64,000 nucleotides of DNA from Cristatella mucedo (GCA_009760855.2 WPIO01000055.1:1653501-1717500), one strand, 5' to 3'; shown: positions 9,807 through 21,968, numbered from the stretch's first letter. The notes: generated by a model not told the origin, from the sequence alone. Numbers and translations: made by a program.

Positions 9807-12193
9807 AACCGGTTCTTAGGCCGCTTCCACTGTGCTGTCGATTCCTTCGTTGGTATACCTTCGCTGTTATCAAAATTGCCTTACTTGTACTCTGCAGGCT
9901 GGCCACCTTCCTCACACTTGGAACATTGCGATTACAGTAGCAATGTCGTCTGTGGGGGTGGGGTTGGGGTGGGACCGAGCCGGCTATGGGCGTAGAGGGC
10001 AGGCTAGAGCTGGCGGCGCACCTAGATGCCGTAGCTAGCGCTTAGGCACGAGGTTTACGAGCCCAGACTGAAGGTCAGCGAGAGAAGGCCTGTCAGCAGC
10101 CTTGTCAGCTGCCGTGTTACTGCCGAAGGTTCTGCCGCTGCTGCTAACGATGCGTCACTCGCCGACGAGGCTGGCTAACTAACGCCTGACCGCGCACCTG
10201 CGGCTGTGCCGTCGCAGCTGCTGCTGCTGCTGCCTCGGCCGCCGTTAGGGTCGACGTTTGGCCGTCGTGAGCCAGCGCCGTGTCCAGATGGCCTTGCCTT
10301 GAGGCAGTGCAGCCTGCTTAGTGCTGCACGGCTCGCTCGGCTTTGCCTGCGAGATGCCGTCGTGTGCTTTGACGTCCGGCCGTGCAGGCCCCACTGCTTG
10401 CACAGTCGGCATTGGCAGCAGCGCTGTGCGTCCCAAAGCGTCGCACCCCCCACCACGCACAACGACGCTACTGCAACGATTTTGACACGTTTGCTTCGTA
10501 GGCTTTGTCCGTCTATAAAGCGATTAGTAAAGATTCGAAGGGCGCGCCGACGAGCGCCAAGGGCACCACTTCGGCAGCCTGACAACGGATTGGCCGACCG
10601 AAACTTGCTGAGTGTGAGCAGCCACTGCGGTGCAGCGGCTGCTCCTGTAAGGAGTGAGCCGATTGCGAAACGTCCGCCTGGCCACATGGCGGCGCCTCAT
10701 GCTCGACTCGATGCCTCGTGACCGCGGAGCCTCGCGAGACTTCGGAAAATGTCCGAGTCATGCCCCCTGGCGACCACGCGACTATGGCACGGTCATGTGT
10801 AGGCCAGCTATGTGCCAGGCTGGCTGCTGTTTTGCAGATAAAAAATAAAACACCGGTACACTTTTGCTTCGCATGTGTTCAGGCTTGGCGGCCGATTTGG
10901 CTTAAAACTACGTAGAAGGAACCACGGCGACCAGGCAGGCTTTCGTTGATGGAGCTGCACGAATCGCTGTGCAAAAGTCGTCGTTCCAGCCTTATCTTGG
11001 CGTCAGCAGCTTGCTTTGATTGAGGAGAGGGAGGGTAAGGTGTCGCTTCAGTCGACCAATTAAGCTCGAATCTAGCCGTTTAGCAGTCACAGTTAGATTG
11101 GCAATGCTAGCCTGCCCTCTTTCCTGGCCCCAGACACTTCAGCAGCCACCGGTCTGGCTGCTGCATGCCGCTGCTCGATGCCGATGCCGAGAATGACAGC
11201 TTGGAACAGAGGAGCACGACGCCTGTCTCTTCTTACAAAAATATATTCTTTCGAATAATGCAATTTGGCAACTGGGGAGGCTGATGGCCCTACCTTGAAC
11301 GCTAGACCAGCCACGAAAGACTAACAGGCAGCAATCTATCAACTATTAGCAGGCGAACATCGCGTATGAACATGTTACTGCCGTTATGGAGATTATTTGT
11401 GTGCTGAACCCACGGGCTGGCTTTTCTCCTCGGCTCAGGCAAAAGTAGCTTGGTATGTATCCGTACGGTATTGCAATGGCTCGTAATGTTGCAAGTAATT
11501 ACACGTACGTGTGTTGTATGTTGTGTGTGCGTGTGTGATCGTCTGGGGGGAAGCACCACCGGCAGAGTAGCTGAGCAGCCAATGAGTAACGGCAAGATTC
11601 GTGGAGGGGCATGTACGCCAGCCACCCCCCCTACCCCGAGGCAGAGCCGAAGGTGCTGCAGGCCAGGAGGTGTTGCGTCGTGTCATTCCAGCGCCGGCCG
11701 GGCGTTGGGAAGCCGGCAGCCTCGCTCCGAGCCGCACCGTACTTAACCGAAAATCCTTCAGTCGATCGCGGCGAGTCCTGTGCTGCGACGCCACGCCCGA
11801 CTTGCCGTAGAGCCGTCGTGCTGGCCACCAGAGTCGGCCAGCCGAACAAACAGTCCGACGTTTCGGTAGACACAAACACATGGACGGAGCGAACGCTGCT
11901 TAAGGCGTTTTGTTCCGAACGTTACGCTGCCTCGGAGACCCATTGTGCGAGCGATCCGTTGCTTGAGCCCGGCCTCCGTGCCGGCTTGCCCACGCCAGCC
12001 GCCGCGTTCGGTCCCAGGACCGCGTCGTCAGCGAAGCAAATCTGCTGGCGCCGGCTGAAGAAGCAGCGCTCGCCAGAGCGAGGCAGTGAGAGCTGGAGAG
12101 CAGCGCTCGCTAGAGAGAGGCAGAGAGAGAGAGAGAGAGAGCAGCCGTCGGGGCACCGCCTTGAGCCGGCTGACCGCTGCCCCGGCGGCCGGT
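9807..12193. other. no gene recognised
   Basis: Increasing GC content with long overlapping open frames on both strands (for example 10175-10721), none resembling a known family. The frames shadow each other, as expected for GC-rich non-coding sequence. A short AG tract lies at 12115-12140. Confidence 0.4.
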
Positions 12194-13090
12194 CTAGCTC
12201 GACGACGGTACCGATCGAAGCCACTGCGAGCACTTCCTCACCGCTTCCTCGCGAAGCTGAAGCAGCAGCTCGCGGTCCTCACTCCACGCCGCCGCCTCGA
12301 GCCCGGCCGCCGCCGTCCTCTGGAGTGCCGCGTAGCGGCTGTCGTAACCTCGCGGCGTCGTCTCGAACGGCAGGTTCGCGAGCGGCGGCGCCGCCGCTGC
12401 CGCCGCCGCGTGCAGAAGCAGCGGCGGCTCCGAGTCTCGAGGCTCGAGCATCGGCGCGGCGGCGGCGGCGGCGACGACCCGCAGCGGCGTGGCGGCGACG
12501 CGAATTCGCGCCGCCGCCAGCCTGGCGCACCGACCGGACGCAGGAGACGACGCGCCGCCTTCGCCGCCGCGAGCTCTCGCCGCCGCCGGCCGCCGCCTGT
12601 CGCTGGCGACGCAGACTCCGCCCGCCGGGCGCCTGGTGGCGGCCGCCGGGGCGGTCGCGCCTCGAGTCCGCGGCAGCGCCTCGACGAGTTCGGTTGCGCC
12701 CGAGCGGCCGGCGTCTGCGCCGCCGCCGCCGCCGCCGCCGAGCGCGAGATCCTTCGCCGACGGCGGCGCGGCGTCCTCCGCGGAGCTGTCGTTCCCTTCG
12801 GCGACGGCTAAGCAGCCGCCGCGGGCGGCGTCTTCCGAGCGAGCGTCGGCGGCCTCCATGTCGGCGATCGCAGCGACGACGGCGCGCTGAGCCTCGGCAG
12901 ACATGCGGCCGAAAACCACCGACCGCGGTCGGGCGGCTCTGCCCTCCGGGAAGGCTACGCCGGCCATCGACGTGCGCGCGGCGCGAGCGTCGCGCGCCGC
13001 GCGGCCGTCGAGCGCTGCGCGATCGTCGGCGCCGTCCGGCGGTCCGTACGCGATGCTTCCGCCCGACCGCCGCTCGTGACCGCGCCGCAT
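12194..13090 (-). CDS. long GC-rich frame, possible first coding exon of an unknown gene
   Basis: Unrecognised. A 298-codon frame begins at ATG 13090-13088, about 230 bases downstream of a TATA-like box. The protein is Ala/Arg/Gly-rich and of low complexity, with a Gly run and Ala runs. Two parts look less like composition noise: SVVFGRMSAEAQRAVVAAIA with following acidic residues, and a C-terminal part with LPFETTPRGYDSRYAALQ and then a helix EDRELLLQLREEAVRKCSQW. A GT donor could occur after QWLRS (GATCG|GTACCG), so the printed stop at 12194 may be intronic. A longer + strand frame (11611-13149) overlaps it; its Arg/Pro-rich composition looks like the shadow. The minus frame is favoured for its promoter context and mixed C-terminal composition, not for homology. 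Confidence 0.4.
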   Translation of the reverse strand: MRRGHERRSGGSIAYGPPDGADDRAALDGRAARDARAARTSMAGVAFPEGRAARPRSVVFGRMSAEAQRAVVAAIADMEAADARSEDAARGGCLAVAEGNDSSAEDAAPPSAKDLALGGGGGGGADAGRSGATELVEALPRTRGATAPAAATRRPAGGVCVASDRRRPAAARARGGEGGASSPASGRCARLAAARIRVAATPLRVVAAAAAAPMLEPRDSEPPLLLHAAAAAAAPPLANLPFETTPRGYDSRYAALQRTAAAGLEAAAWSEDRELLLQLREEAVRKCSQWLRSVPSSS

Positions 13091-13316
13091 TCAGTGCGGC
13101 TTACCGCGCGAGCGACCGAGAGGGCGCGCCCTGCTCACCGGCTCGGTAAACGAGCGAAGAGGGTCTCTCCGCGATTTCGCGCGCCCTCGCACGCCCAGAG
13201 CTCCGCCGCCGCCGAGCGATCGGGCATCAATACACAAAATCGGCATTATGCTCGGGCCGCCTTCGTATTGATTACGGCGCACGCGCGCCGCGGGAGCGGA
13301 TTTGGCCCTGGCGGCC

Positions 13317-13326
13317 GCTTATATTA
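13317..13326 (-). promoter_or_regulatory. TATA-like box upstream of the minus-strand GC-rich frame
   Basis: Reverse complement reads CTAATATAAG, the only AT-rich patch at the edge of a very GC-rich block, about 230 bases upstream of the ATG at 13090. It fits a core promoter reading leftward. Confidence 0.35.
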
Positions 13327-13539
13327 GGCTCGCGGAGAAAATTGTATAGTTCGTAACATATGTCCGCTTGTCTTTCGGCGCCGGAAGAGGAGGGGGCCGG
13401 ATGTGACCCGCAAGCACCCCTTTACGGTCGACCAACTGGCTCGGGATCTTGGCCGAGGATCTCGCGATCGATTTCGCAGCTTTCGCTCTGTCTGTTGGCC
13501 GCGCCACGAAGGAGATCCGAGATGCTACCTGCGGCATTC

Positions 13540-13669
13540 CGCCCTGGTTTAGCCCCGAGGAAAGGTGCTCACCTTTAATCGCCAAGGCCGTGGGCTCGAG
13601 CCCTGTGGCATATGTGAAGCGGCTGGATCGACATTAAGTTCTCTTATGGCGCTATACCAATGAATTACT

Positions 13670-13670
<1 letters not shown>
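13540..13670 (+). mobile_element. SINE-B copy
   Basis: tRNA-like B box (GTGGGCTCGAGCCC), then GGCATATGTGAAGCGGCTGG and a tail AAGTTCTCTTATGGCGCTAT followed by AATGAATTACTTA. Same architecture as the copies at 48.7, 60.4 and 63.1 kb. A (TA)n tract starts at its end. Confidence 0.8.

Positions 13671-13764
<94 letters not shown>
13669..13764. repeat. (TA)n microsatellite
   Basis: About 95 bases of TA with two TGTA interruptions, directly after the SINE-B tail. Confidence 0.97.
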
Positions 13765-13766
<2 letters not shown>

Positions 13767-16238
13767 CCTGAACCCCGACGACCGGCTTGAGTTTCTGGCG
13801 CGCAATATCTCAGCGAAGGCGAGGTTTAATCCAGCACCCGTTTATTCTTAACCGTAGTGGTGGAGACAGGATTTTTATCTAGCGTGGCAAGACCGCTATA
13901 TTTGACCAAGGATAAAGATTTTCATGTAGTGGGTGCAACACTAGCAAATAATGAAACATTATGGCGCAAAATCGTGCACGGTTATTCAACTCAAACTCAG
14001 CAGTTGCTCAGCGAGTGGAATTAAGTCATAATTTGTCGTCGGCGACGGTCGGGGTGTAGGAATAGGGAGCGGCCCAGGTCGCTGTCCCCGCTGCCGGGGG
14101 GGGGGAGGAGGGGGAGAGGGAGAGGAAGGGGGACATGACTCCTGGCTCAGCCACTGCTTATCGCTGCACGCTGGGGAAATTGCGTGACCTGGTCAGTCAC
14201 TTTCCGGCAACGCGCGGAGGGGGAATACCGCGAAAAATGATGCTGATGCACTCTAAAGAGCAGCTCAAGCTGTGCAGCTGTTAATTGATTGTTATTTAAG
14301 GGCTCGTTATTCCAGCTTCTGAAGTCGCGTTCTAGAGCGTTCTCGAGCGTTCAGTTCCGTCCGCGGTGGCGGCGGCCACTGTGTCTCGCTCTGTTTATCT
14401 CGGGAACGCGCGCCGCCCGTGGAATTCAGAATCGTTTGGCAAGTGTACTTTAGGCACGGTGCGGCTGCTGCAACGGCTAATACGACGTCACTTGTTTGTG
14501 ACTGTAATGGGCTGCTTGCTGTATTTGAGCTTCTCCGAATCGCCGCGGTCTCCACCTCTCACGATCGCCGCGGTCTCCACCTCTCATGATCGCCGTAGTC
14601 TCCAAAGGCGAGTTTCAGTGAGTCTTGCAGAAATTCGTCTGTCAATCGTGCGAGTATCTCCCCACGACGAGACGCTCTTTGGTTCGCTGCTGTTCTTTGC
14701 GCGAACGCAAGGAAAACTAAACTCGGATTTAAGAAAGACGCCTGAAACACGTGACTTGAGAGCCGCACTCGCACGGTCACACTCGTTTCGGCCATGCTTC
14801 CGTTCCGCTCCTGACCCGCCTGTGTGGCCGCTTCGGGCTCCTTTTTATGTTTTCGTGGCAGTTTTTGCGGCCAGTTTGCCTTCCGTCGTGCTTCTCAACG
14901 GCTGCAAGTCAGCAGCAATCGCGGGGAACTTGTCGGTGTTGCGGAGCTAGGCAATGACGTAGGCAATGACGTAGGCAATGGCGTTCCGCCGCGTATCCGG
15001 CTCCTCTCGGGGTACAAGAGTATAAGTCCTCTACGATTGCCTCAAACAGGAACTTTTGTGGAGCTCGCCGATTATTTCGATGGACATGCCGTCTGCCACG
15101 CCTTTCAAAGCAATGAAAAAGGCGTGGCCTTGAGGCCCCTGCCAGCGATCGGTCGCTAAATAAAGACACAATTACTTCTGAGTTCGGTCGGGTAGGTGTT
15201 GAAATGCCTGTCATCAAACAGCATGGACGTGTAAAGCAAAACATACCTGACCGAAATCAGAAATAATTGCGGGGCTGAGGTTAACAAGCAGAACTGAAAT
15301 CACGTTTTAAATTTCGCACTGATAAGCAAATTAATTGCCGAGTTATGGAATTCGCAAGGTGCAAAGCTACGCTGAAAATGAAGCACTGCAAGTCACATGC
15401 ACACACCTCAACAAGCTTGACGCAGGTACTTCGATCTACCAAGGTTCAATAAGTTGATATGCTAGTCGCATGCTGAGATCGGCACATTTTTTGTAGATAT
15501 TTTGCTTCCGGTCTACATCCGAGCTGGTCGCGGTTTGCACGATCTCATTTTCTTTTGCATAGAAGTCCTCAGAACTTCCGATCCAATTTCTAACGAATTT
15601 GTCTTTTGAGAGGTGCCGTAAACAAAAATGCGATTGTCGAACCAATTTAAATGTATTTTATTGACTTTCTCCCTTAAAGCGAGACCGAACATTGAGCATT
15701 CTCGCGCCCGCTTACATCCAATAGTCGAGTAAACAGTTTAAGACGTTTATCAATAATCGGTGCTAAACGATCTTGCAAGCCAGACTCTAGTGCGGACGAT
15801 CCACTTACGCACGCTTTTGGGTTTCCGCCCTTGAATTTCTACCGCTCCAACTACAGCGAACCCGTATCTTCTTCGTGGGTTGAGCTTCGTGGATGGCAGA
15901 GGGCAAATCGAAGGAAATCCGATGGCGAAGCCCAATCGCGTAAATGCGGCCTCTAGTCTACTAGTTTGATCGATTGGAAACCGACAAATACGGACGGACG
16001 GACGGAAATCCAACAGAGTAAACATGGCTTCAGCCCACTACTTCCGCTGGCAGTTTTTTGCTTCCGCTTGGCCGGACCCCTTTTGCTGTTCGGAACGAGC
16101 CCCGCACGGCGTTCGCTCTGCCGCGGCGCCGACTGCCGGCACCGCGGAAGAGCCGAGTCAAGCAAAGGGGCAAGGGAAAAGGTCAAGCCGGAACGGAAAA
16201 CGCCGCCCGCGCGCTAGCTTCGGGCGAGCGCGCGCGGG
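13765..16238. other. no gene recognised; two short tandem repeats
   Basis: A 194-codon frame (14366-14950, +) and several minus frames have no recognisable motif. A 25-bp unit is repeated about 2.7 times at 14537-14604. A 12-bp unit (TAGGCAATGACG) occurs three times at 14948-14983 and contains TGACGTA at its junctions. AATAAA at 15159-15164 could be a + strand poly(A) signal. Confidence 0.4.
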
Positions 16239-16638
<400 letters not shown>

Positions 16639-17199
16639 GTCGCTCGCTCGAGGCGGCTTCAGCCGGCTGCTCGACTACTGCAGGACTTGGCGCTCTCCGC
16701 CGCCGGCTGCAGCGACGGCCCGCGCGTGCGGCAAGACGCGGCAATTTGCAGCGACCCATTGATCCTACTTTGCTCTGCGGATCAGCAAAGCCTCGCCAGG
16801 CGTGCGTCAGCGCTCGCGAGCAGTTGAAAAAAGCCACGGCGGCGGCGGCTACATCGACCGAGCGTCGCTCGATAGCGAGAGAGCGGAGAGAGCGGCTGGG
16901 GCGAGCGAAGCGCTCTGCACGGATATCGCCAGGGGCCGCTGCTCGCGCGCCCTCGGGCGCCGACTCGCCGAAGCTGCGCCGCCAGCGCAGCCGCTGCTCT
17001 TTCCCACGCGCCGTCAACCGCTCAAGGGTAGACCGACTTCTTTAGGTGGGCGGGGGGGGGTCTTCGCAAAGCCGGGCGGCCAATTACTGCCTGGATTATG
17101 CAGCGTCTCGTCGAGGACTCTCGTCTTCGCTCGCTTCGGACTTCTTGGCAGTCGGTCGGCCAGTACGGACGCTATTGAACGCAGCATTTGCAAAGTAAT
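16639..17199. other. GC-rich, no gene recognised
   Basis: Overlapping open frames on both strands with Arg/Ala-rich composition and no motif. Confidence 0.4.
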
Positions 17200-17204
17200 A
17201 ATAT

Positions 17205-18085
17205 ACTAATAATAATAATAATTATCAAGTACATTATTATTATAATGCACTCGATACAGCGCCCTCAGAGAACTTGATCTCTTTCTAGGCGCTTTACATT
17301 TGCTGCAAAGGGAAACACGATTGAAGGGTGAGTAAAATCATGCTTGATAAACAAACAAAGTGAATAACATGGTTAGGGGTGACATGCACAGGGTCAGCAT
17401 GCAAGTGTGGTTAGTGGCAGCATGCACACTGTCAGCATGCACAAGCACATGAAGGACGAATCACAGGGACCCACTAAATACTGTCCTAAATAGGTGTGTT
17501 TTTAAGTTCTTTTTAAATGTGGTCAGGTCAGGGGATGTTCTGACGCAAGTTGGGAGGAAGTTCCAGGCTTTGGGGGCATACGAACTAATACGGAATACGA
17601 ACTAATATACTAATACGGAATACTAATACGGAATATGAACTAACAGGGAACGGATACGCGAGCAGCTGCCTAGAGAGCCCATAGGTAGTTAACAGGAATA
17701 TTTATTTATGATCAAGGTACTAAGAGAGATTTCGGTCTCCAAAGGATTTGAGATTTGTACGAGGTATTTCTAGACTGTTGGATTCCGAAAAGCTGGTGAT
17801 ACGATGCTTGGCCTGGTGGGGGAGTAGATCTGAGAGATAGGCTGGTGCCAAAGAATATAGTGACCTAAAAGTGAGCGACAAAACCTTGAAGTCGATCCGT
17901 TGCTTGACTGGCAGCCAGTGCAGGCCGGCGAGAAGTGGTGTGATGTGGCAACTGCGACGCTCACGACAGACAAGCCTAGCTGCGGAGTTTTGCACCAGCT
18001 GCAATCGCCTGATTGCACATGCCGGTAGGCCAGCAAGCAGTGAGTTACAGAAGTCAAGACGGGATGTCACAAATGCATGGACCAA
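17205..18085 (-). mobile_element. LINE-A copy with internal insertion
   Basis: On the minus strand: RT C-terminus [32 protein letters not shown], then a break at about 17740-17580 and the 3' region with hairpin and ATT tail at 17205-17300. The break holds a 17580-17700 segment (CTAATACGGAATACGAACTA units and GGATACGCGAGCAGCTGCC) also present at the same LINE position in the copy at 20.7-21.2 kb. Confidence 0.9.
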
Positions 18086-18155
18086 CTTAGAGTGCCTAGA
18101 AGGAGATTCAGTTCTCTGAGGGCGCTATACAAATGTATTATTATTATTATTATTA
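18086..18155 (+). mobile_element. LINE-A 3' end, inverted partner
   Basis: GTGCCTAGAAGGAGATTCAG, then TTCTCTGAGGGCGCTATAC and an ATT tail, joined head-on to the minus copy at 17205-18085. Confidence 0.85.
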
Positions 18156-18177
18156 CTATTCTACTCTCTCCCTATAA

Positions 18178-18255
18178 TGCATCTCCGCCTGCAACTGCAC
18201 AAAGCCGGAAGGACTACTAAGAGGATGCTAGGCTGGAGGGGATTTATACAGCGAG
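18178..18255 (-). mobile_element. LINE-B 3'-terminal fragment
   Basis: ATCTCCGCCTGCAACTGCAC and GGATTTATACAGCG match the start of the other minus-strand LINE-B copies. Confidence 0.55.
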
Positions 18256-18760
18256 CTGAAGTGGCAATCAGAGTATCGATTACTGAGGTATTATTCGCAG
18301 TTCCTGAGTTATAACGACTCGAAACCGGTTATATATTAATCGCATGTTAAACGGCAGTCGGTAATCCAATAATATTGAGTCGGGAAAGTTTTATTAACTG
18401 TAGTAAAGGTACAAGGTATCTATCACAGCTTTAACTTTGGTGAACTTTTCTTGCCTTGAACGTGGCAAACTGGTTTATCACAATTTGAAAGTCAATATTC
18501 TTAAATGCTTTTCTATGCTTAACGAGGCCAAATCTAAGAGCCAATCTTGCCCCATTTATGTTCTCTGATAAGAGAGAATTATCTTCAGCTTTCTACAGGA
18601 ACGTTCACAGCTGGCAACTGATGCAGCTATGGTGAAACAAACTTCCAAGGCAATTCTCAAATTAGGAAACGCATCTTTCCCACGTGACTGACGATGAAAG
18701 GCACGTGATGTCCAGTGATGTCTTCAGGGCTGAGTCGTGACGTGTGGCAAGAAGCATTTT
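18256..18760. other. AT-rich, nothing recognised
   Basis: No open frame of interest and no clear repeat. Confidence 0.4.
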
Positions 18761-18764
18761 GGGA

Positions 18765-19078
18765 CTTACTGGAACTTACTACCGACTTGCGTCACAACAT
18801 CCCCTGACTTGACCACGTTTAAGATGAAATTAAAAAGGCACGTATTTATCATAGCATTTAGTGGGCCCCTGTGATTCGTCCTTTATGTGGTTATGCGTGC
18901 TGGCACTGTGCATGTCACGCCTAACCATATTTATTCTTGTCGTTTATCGAGCATTCTACCACTAACCATCCGAACTTGTTTCCTTTGCAGCAAATGTAAA
19001 GCGCCTAGAAAAAGATTGCATTTTCTGAGGGTGCTCTATCATGTGTTATTACTATTATTATTATTACTATTATCATTA
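18765..19078 (+). mobile_element. LINE-A 3' end (variant hairpin)
   Basis: Begins in the RT C-terminus (ACTTACTACCGACTTGCGTC), runs through the GTGCTGGCACTGTGCATGTC region, and ends in a hairpin whose inner stem is AGAAAA/TTTTCT instead of AGAGAG/CTCTCT, then an ATT tail. Confidence 0.9.
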
Positions 19079-19084
19079 CAGTGC

Positions 19085-19465
19085 TGTTCAGTACATCATC
19101 GATAGCTCTCACATCCTCTACTCTTGCACGCCATCTTGTTGCGGAGCCACTTTTGACAGTGACGCCTAAGACTTTCTTCAGTTCTTCCCACCTCAGAGCT
19201 GATCTTGAAAAGAATATTTAGGTGCTCTCAGTTGTTCCAAAAAGGCGATGGCGCGGAATCTTGACTTGCAGCGTGAACTTTTGCCAGGTTCAAGCTGTGA
19301 TTATCACAGATTACACAAATGGCCTTCTCATGTCTGGGCAGTAATCTCTCTTGGACACCTGACAAGTGACCAGACATGACTGCTGCGTTTTCGTAGCCCA
19401 ACCAGTTAAGTAAGCCTAGCCTGTGTGATCTAACAGTGTGTCGGTGCTCAGCCACTGCACGCTGG
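19085..19465 (-). pseudogene. hAT-family transposase relic (ZMYM/DUF4371-type)
   Basis: Minus-strand translation shows GYENAAVMSGHLSGVQERLL, then a CxxH-like ICVICDNHSLNLAKVHAA. After a frame change it reads FGTTEST, stop, IFFSRSALRWEELKKVLG and SATRWRARVEDVRAIDDVL. These correspond in order to conserved hAT blocks: GxDGAAxMSGxxxGVQ, HCxAHxLNL, the FFxxSxxRWxxL helix, and the TRWxxR block with its conserved Trp. An in-frame stop and a frameshift show it is inactive. It is bounded by a LINE-A 3' end on the left; no terminal inverted repeats were identified. Confidence 0.8.
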
Positions 19466-19909
19466 CTCGCCCTTAACGCGCTTAGCAGGCCGGGCTCACC
19501 TTTGGCGCTACGCCTGTAGCAGGCAGGATAGGGTGAGCGAATAAGGATAGCAGTTGGAACGTGGACGGAGGTGTGAACGGCCGTATGCTTGTTTCGCTGC
19601 GAGCGCCAGCCGAATACGCGGTGGTTAAAGACACCTCGGTGTTCCGTGTCGTCGCGTGTGTGCCGCCAGAGGGTCAAGCTACAGCTTAGTCTTAGTCTGA
19701 AAACATTCTTAATTAGCTCAGCTGGCAATATTCAAGTCCATTTATACGAGGACTTGCTTGAAATCAAGATTGTATTCTTACACGAACAAGTTTTTAAAAG
19801 AACATGCACAATCCATTTTGCTTTCGGCGCCCCCATGGCCTTGGCGCCCGGGACATCTGTCCTTCCCCCTGCCCACCCCTTGCGACGCCTCTGGTGCCAA
19901 TGCTAATAT

Positions 19910-20175
19910 GTAAGGAGATATGTCGTCAGAGCCGATTTGAGTTTTAACTTTTCCAATTTCTTAATCACGCTAGCTTTGCCCCTAACTATAAAGTTGGTGC
20001 TACCATCATTCAATTTGAGAGCTGCCATCTCCATATGAAGCTCGCGAATGTGAGCAACACGTGCATCATGGGAGTTGAGAGAGTTTGACAAGCTTGGAGG
20101 CTGGAGGGGATCAAAGCAATGATAAATCTATGTGTCATCGGCATAGGAGCGAGAGCCTAGATTGTGCTTACCGGC
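19910..20175 (-). mobile_element. LINE-A fragment, RT palm region
   Basis: Reverse complement matches the part of LINE-A around the YADD region and downstream (compare 44.5-44.8 kb): TTCCAATTTCTTAATCACG, AACTATAAAGTTGGTGCTAC, GGAGTTGAGAGAGTTTGACA, GGGGATCAAAGCAATG. Confidence 0.75.
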
Positions 20176-20705
20176 GCCCCTTCCCGTCCGAAAGATCAAA
20201 GTGACCGTTATAAAGCAAAGGAGTGATATCAGCGGACTATAAACTTCAAAAGAAGTCAGGCGAAGCTTCGAAGACAGCATTGCTGAAACGACGGGTGCCG
20301 CTAGATCAACTAGATTATGACTGCCGCAAAGTAGGTAGTTTCGGTGGTTGTGGTTCCTGAATTAGAAAAGATAGGAACCGGTGTATGTTAATCTATGGTT
20401 AGGTGGCATAAAACAGGTGCTAAGATAGAGGCAGACATAGATATCGGAGGAGTCAGGCAGTTGTGCTCCGGACTTCGCGATAGGCAGGATTAGAGCTCAA
20501 GACGTCAGAAGGTCAGGAGGCCAGGAGGTCGGAAGGTCAGGAGGAAGTTGCGCCCAAGACGTGGCGAATTCGGTCGGTGCATTCAGAGGCGCTCTGAGCG
20601 CAAAACGGATGTAGTTGTACCTCGGGTAGCTGATTCCGGACACCTGCCTGTAGCCCTTTGCTCCTGTCGAGTAGGCTCGTATATTCTACGTATATACAGA
20701 TATAT
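20176..20705. other. nothing recognised; short GGTCAGGAGG repeats
   Basis: A cluster of GAAGGTCAGGAGG-type short repeats lies at about 20500-20545. No gene-like frame. Confidence 0.4.
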
Positions 20706-20707
20706 GC

Positions 20708-21190
20708 GTATAATAATAATCATAATAACGCACATGATAAAGCGCCCTCAGAGAACTTAATCTCTCTCTAGGCGGTTTACATTTGCTGCAAAGGGAAATG
20801 TAATTGAATGGTGAGTAAAATCATGCTTGATAAACAAACAAAATGAATAACATGGTTCGGGGTGACATGCACAGGGTCAGCATGCAAATGTGGTTAGTGG
20901 CAGTATGCAACAGTGTCAGCACGCATAAGCACATGAAGGACGAATCACAGGGACCCACTAAATGCTGTCCTAAATAGGTGTGTTTTTAAATTCTTTTTAA
21001 ATGTGGTCAGGTCAGGGGATGTTCTGACGCAGGTCGGGAGGAAGTTCCAGGCTTTGGGAGCATACGAACTAATACGGAATACGAACTAATATACTAATAC
21101 GGAATACTAATACGGAATATGAACTAAAAGGGAACGGATACGCGAGCAGCTGCCTAGAGAGCCCATAGGTAGTTTATAATCAAGGTACTA
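20708..21190 (-). mobile_element. LINE-A copy, 3' part, sharing an insertion with the 17.2-kb copy
   Basis: The 3' hairpin and tail lie at 20708-20790, then the 3' region to about 21065. From there comes the same CTAATACGGAATACGAACTA segment as in the 17.2-kb copy, after which the match ends near 21180. Confidence 0.9.
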
Positions 21191-21496
21191 AGATAGATTT
21201 AATTAGATATCAAAGATTAAAAAAATATGTGTGTACTATATATTTTATTAACTATAGTTGTACATTATTATCTTGTCATTTCGGTACGTTGATATCTGTG
21301 GGCGCTCTTGGCTGCTGTGCGCGAGTCCCGCTACCGCGGGCCGCTGTTGGCGGGCATCGGCGCTGCTGCTGCAAATCACGACCGTAGTTCAAAGGCTCGG
21401 GGCTTACACCGGTACTTTTTTTTTGAGTTTCAGTAAGGACTAGCGCAACTATGGGCGCTGTATCCGCGGCTCCTAGTTCCGTCCGCACGGCGAAGC

Positions 21497-21665
21497 TACT
21501 ACGCTCCGTTTGTAACTGAACAACTACATGCCTAAGCAGCTTTCGGTGTGCACAGTCGGTAGCCGACGGACCTCGTCCCGATCAGCACAGAGGAAGTGAA
21601 AAGCAAGGAAATAAAGAGAAGCAGAGCTGAGTTGGGAGGGCAGTCGAGGAAGTGAGTAGCATTTG
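21497..21665 (-). mobile_element. LINE-B 3' fragment
   Basis: Diverged match: GTTTGTAACTGAACAACTAC, CCTAAGCAGCTTTCGGTGTG, AGAGCTGAGTTGGGAGGGCA. Confidence 0.65.
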
Positions 21666-21834
21666 CCATCACTCAAATTCAACATTACAAAAAATAAAAC
21701 GTTAACATCGCTCCGGCTAGCTGTATGCACCCATCTAAACCGTAGATTATAATATACCAGGTTTCATAATTATCATTTAAATTCTGAAACAAGTGCTAAT
21801 CTTTAGAATGCTAACGCTCCAACATCATGTCATC

Positions 21835-21968
21835 CTGCGCATGATTTTACTCACCATTCAATCGCATTTCCCTTTGCAGCAAATGTAAAGCGCCTAGAGA
21901 GAGATTAAGATCTCTGAGGGCGCTTTATCAAGTGCATTATTATTATTATTATATTATTATTATTATCA
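21835..21968 (+). mobile_element. LINE-A solo 3' end
   Basis: CATTTCCCTTTGCAGCAAAT, hairpin AAAGCGCC...GGCGCTTT, ATT tail. Only the last 135 bases are present. Confidence 0.9.

Noticed and set aside
11611-13149. 512-codon + strand frame
   Set aside because: Arg/Pro/Ser-rich throughout, overlaps the minus frame at 12194-13090, no motif; looks like a GC-rich shadow.
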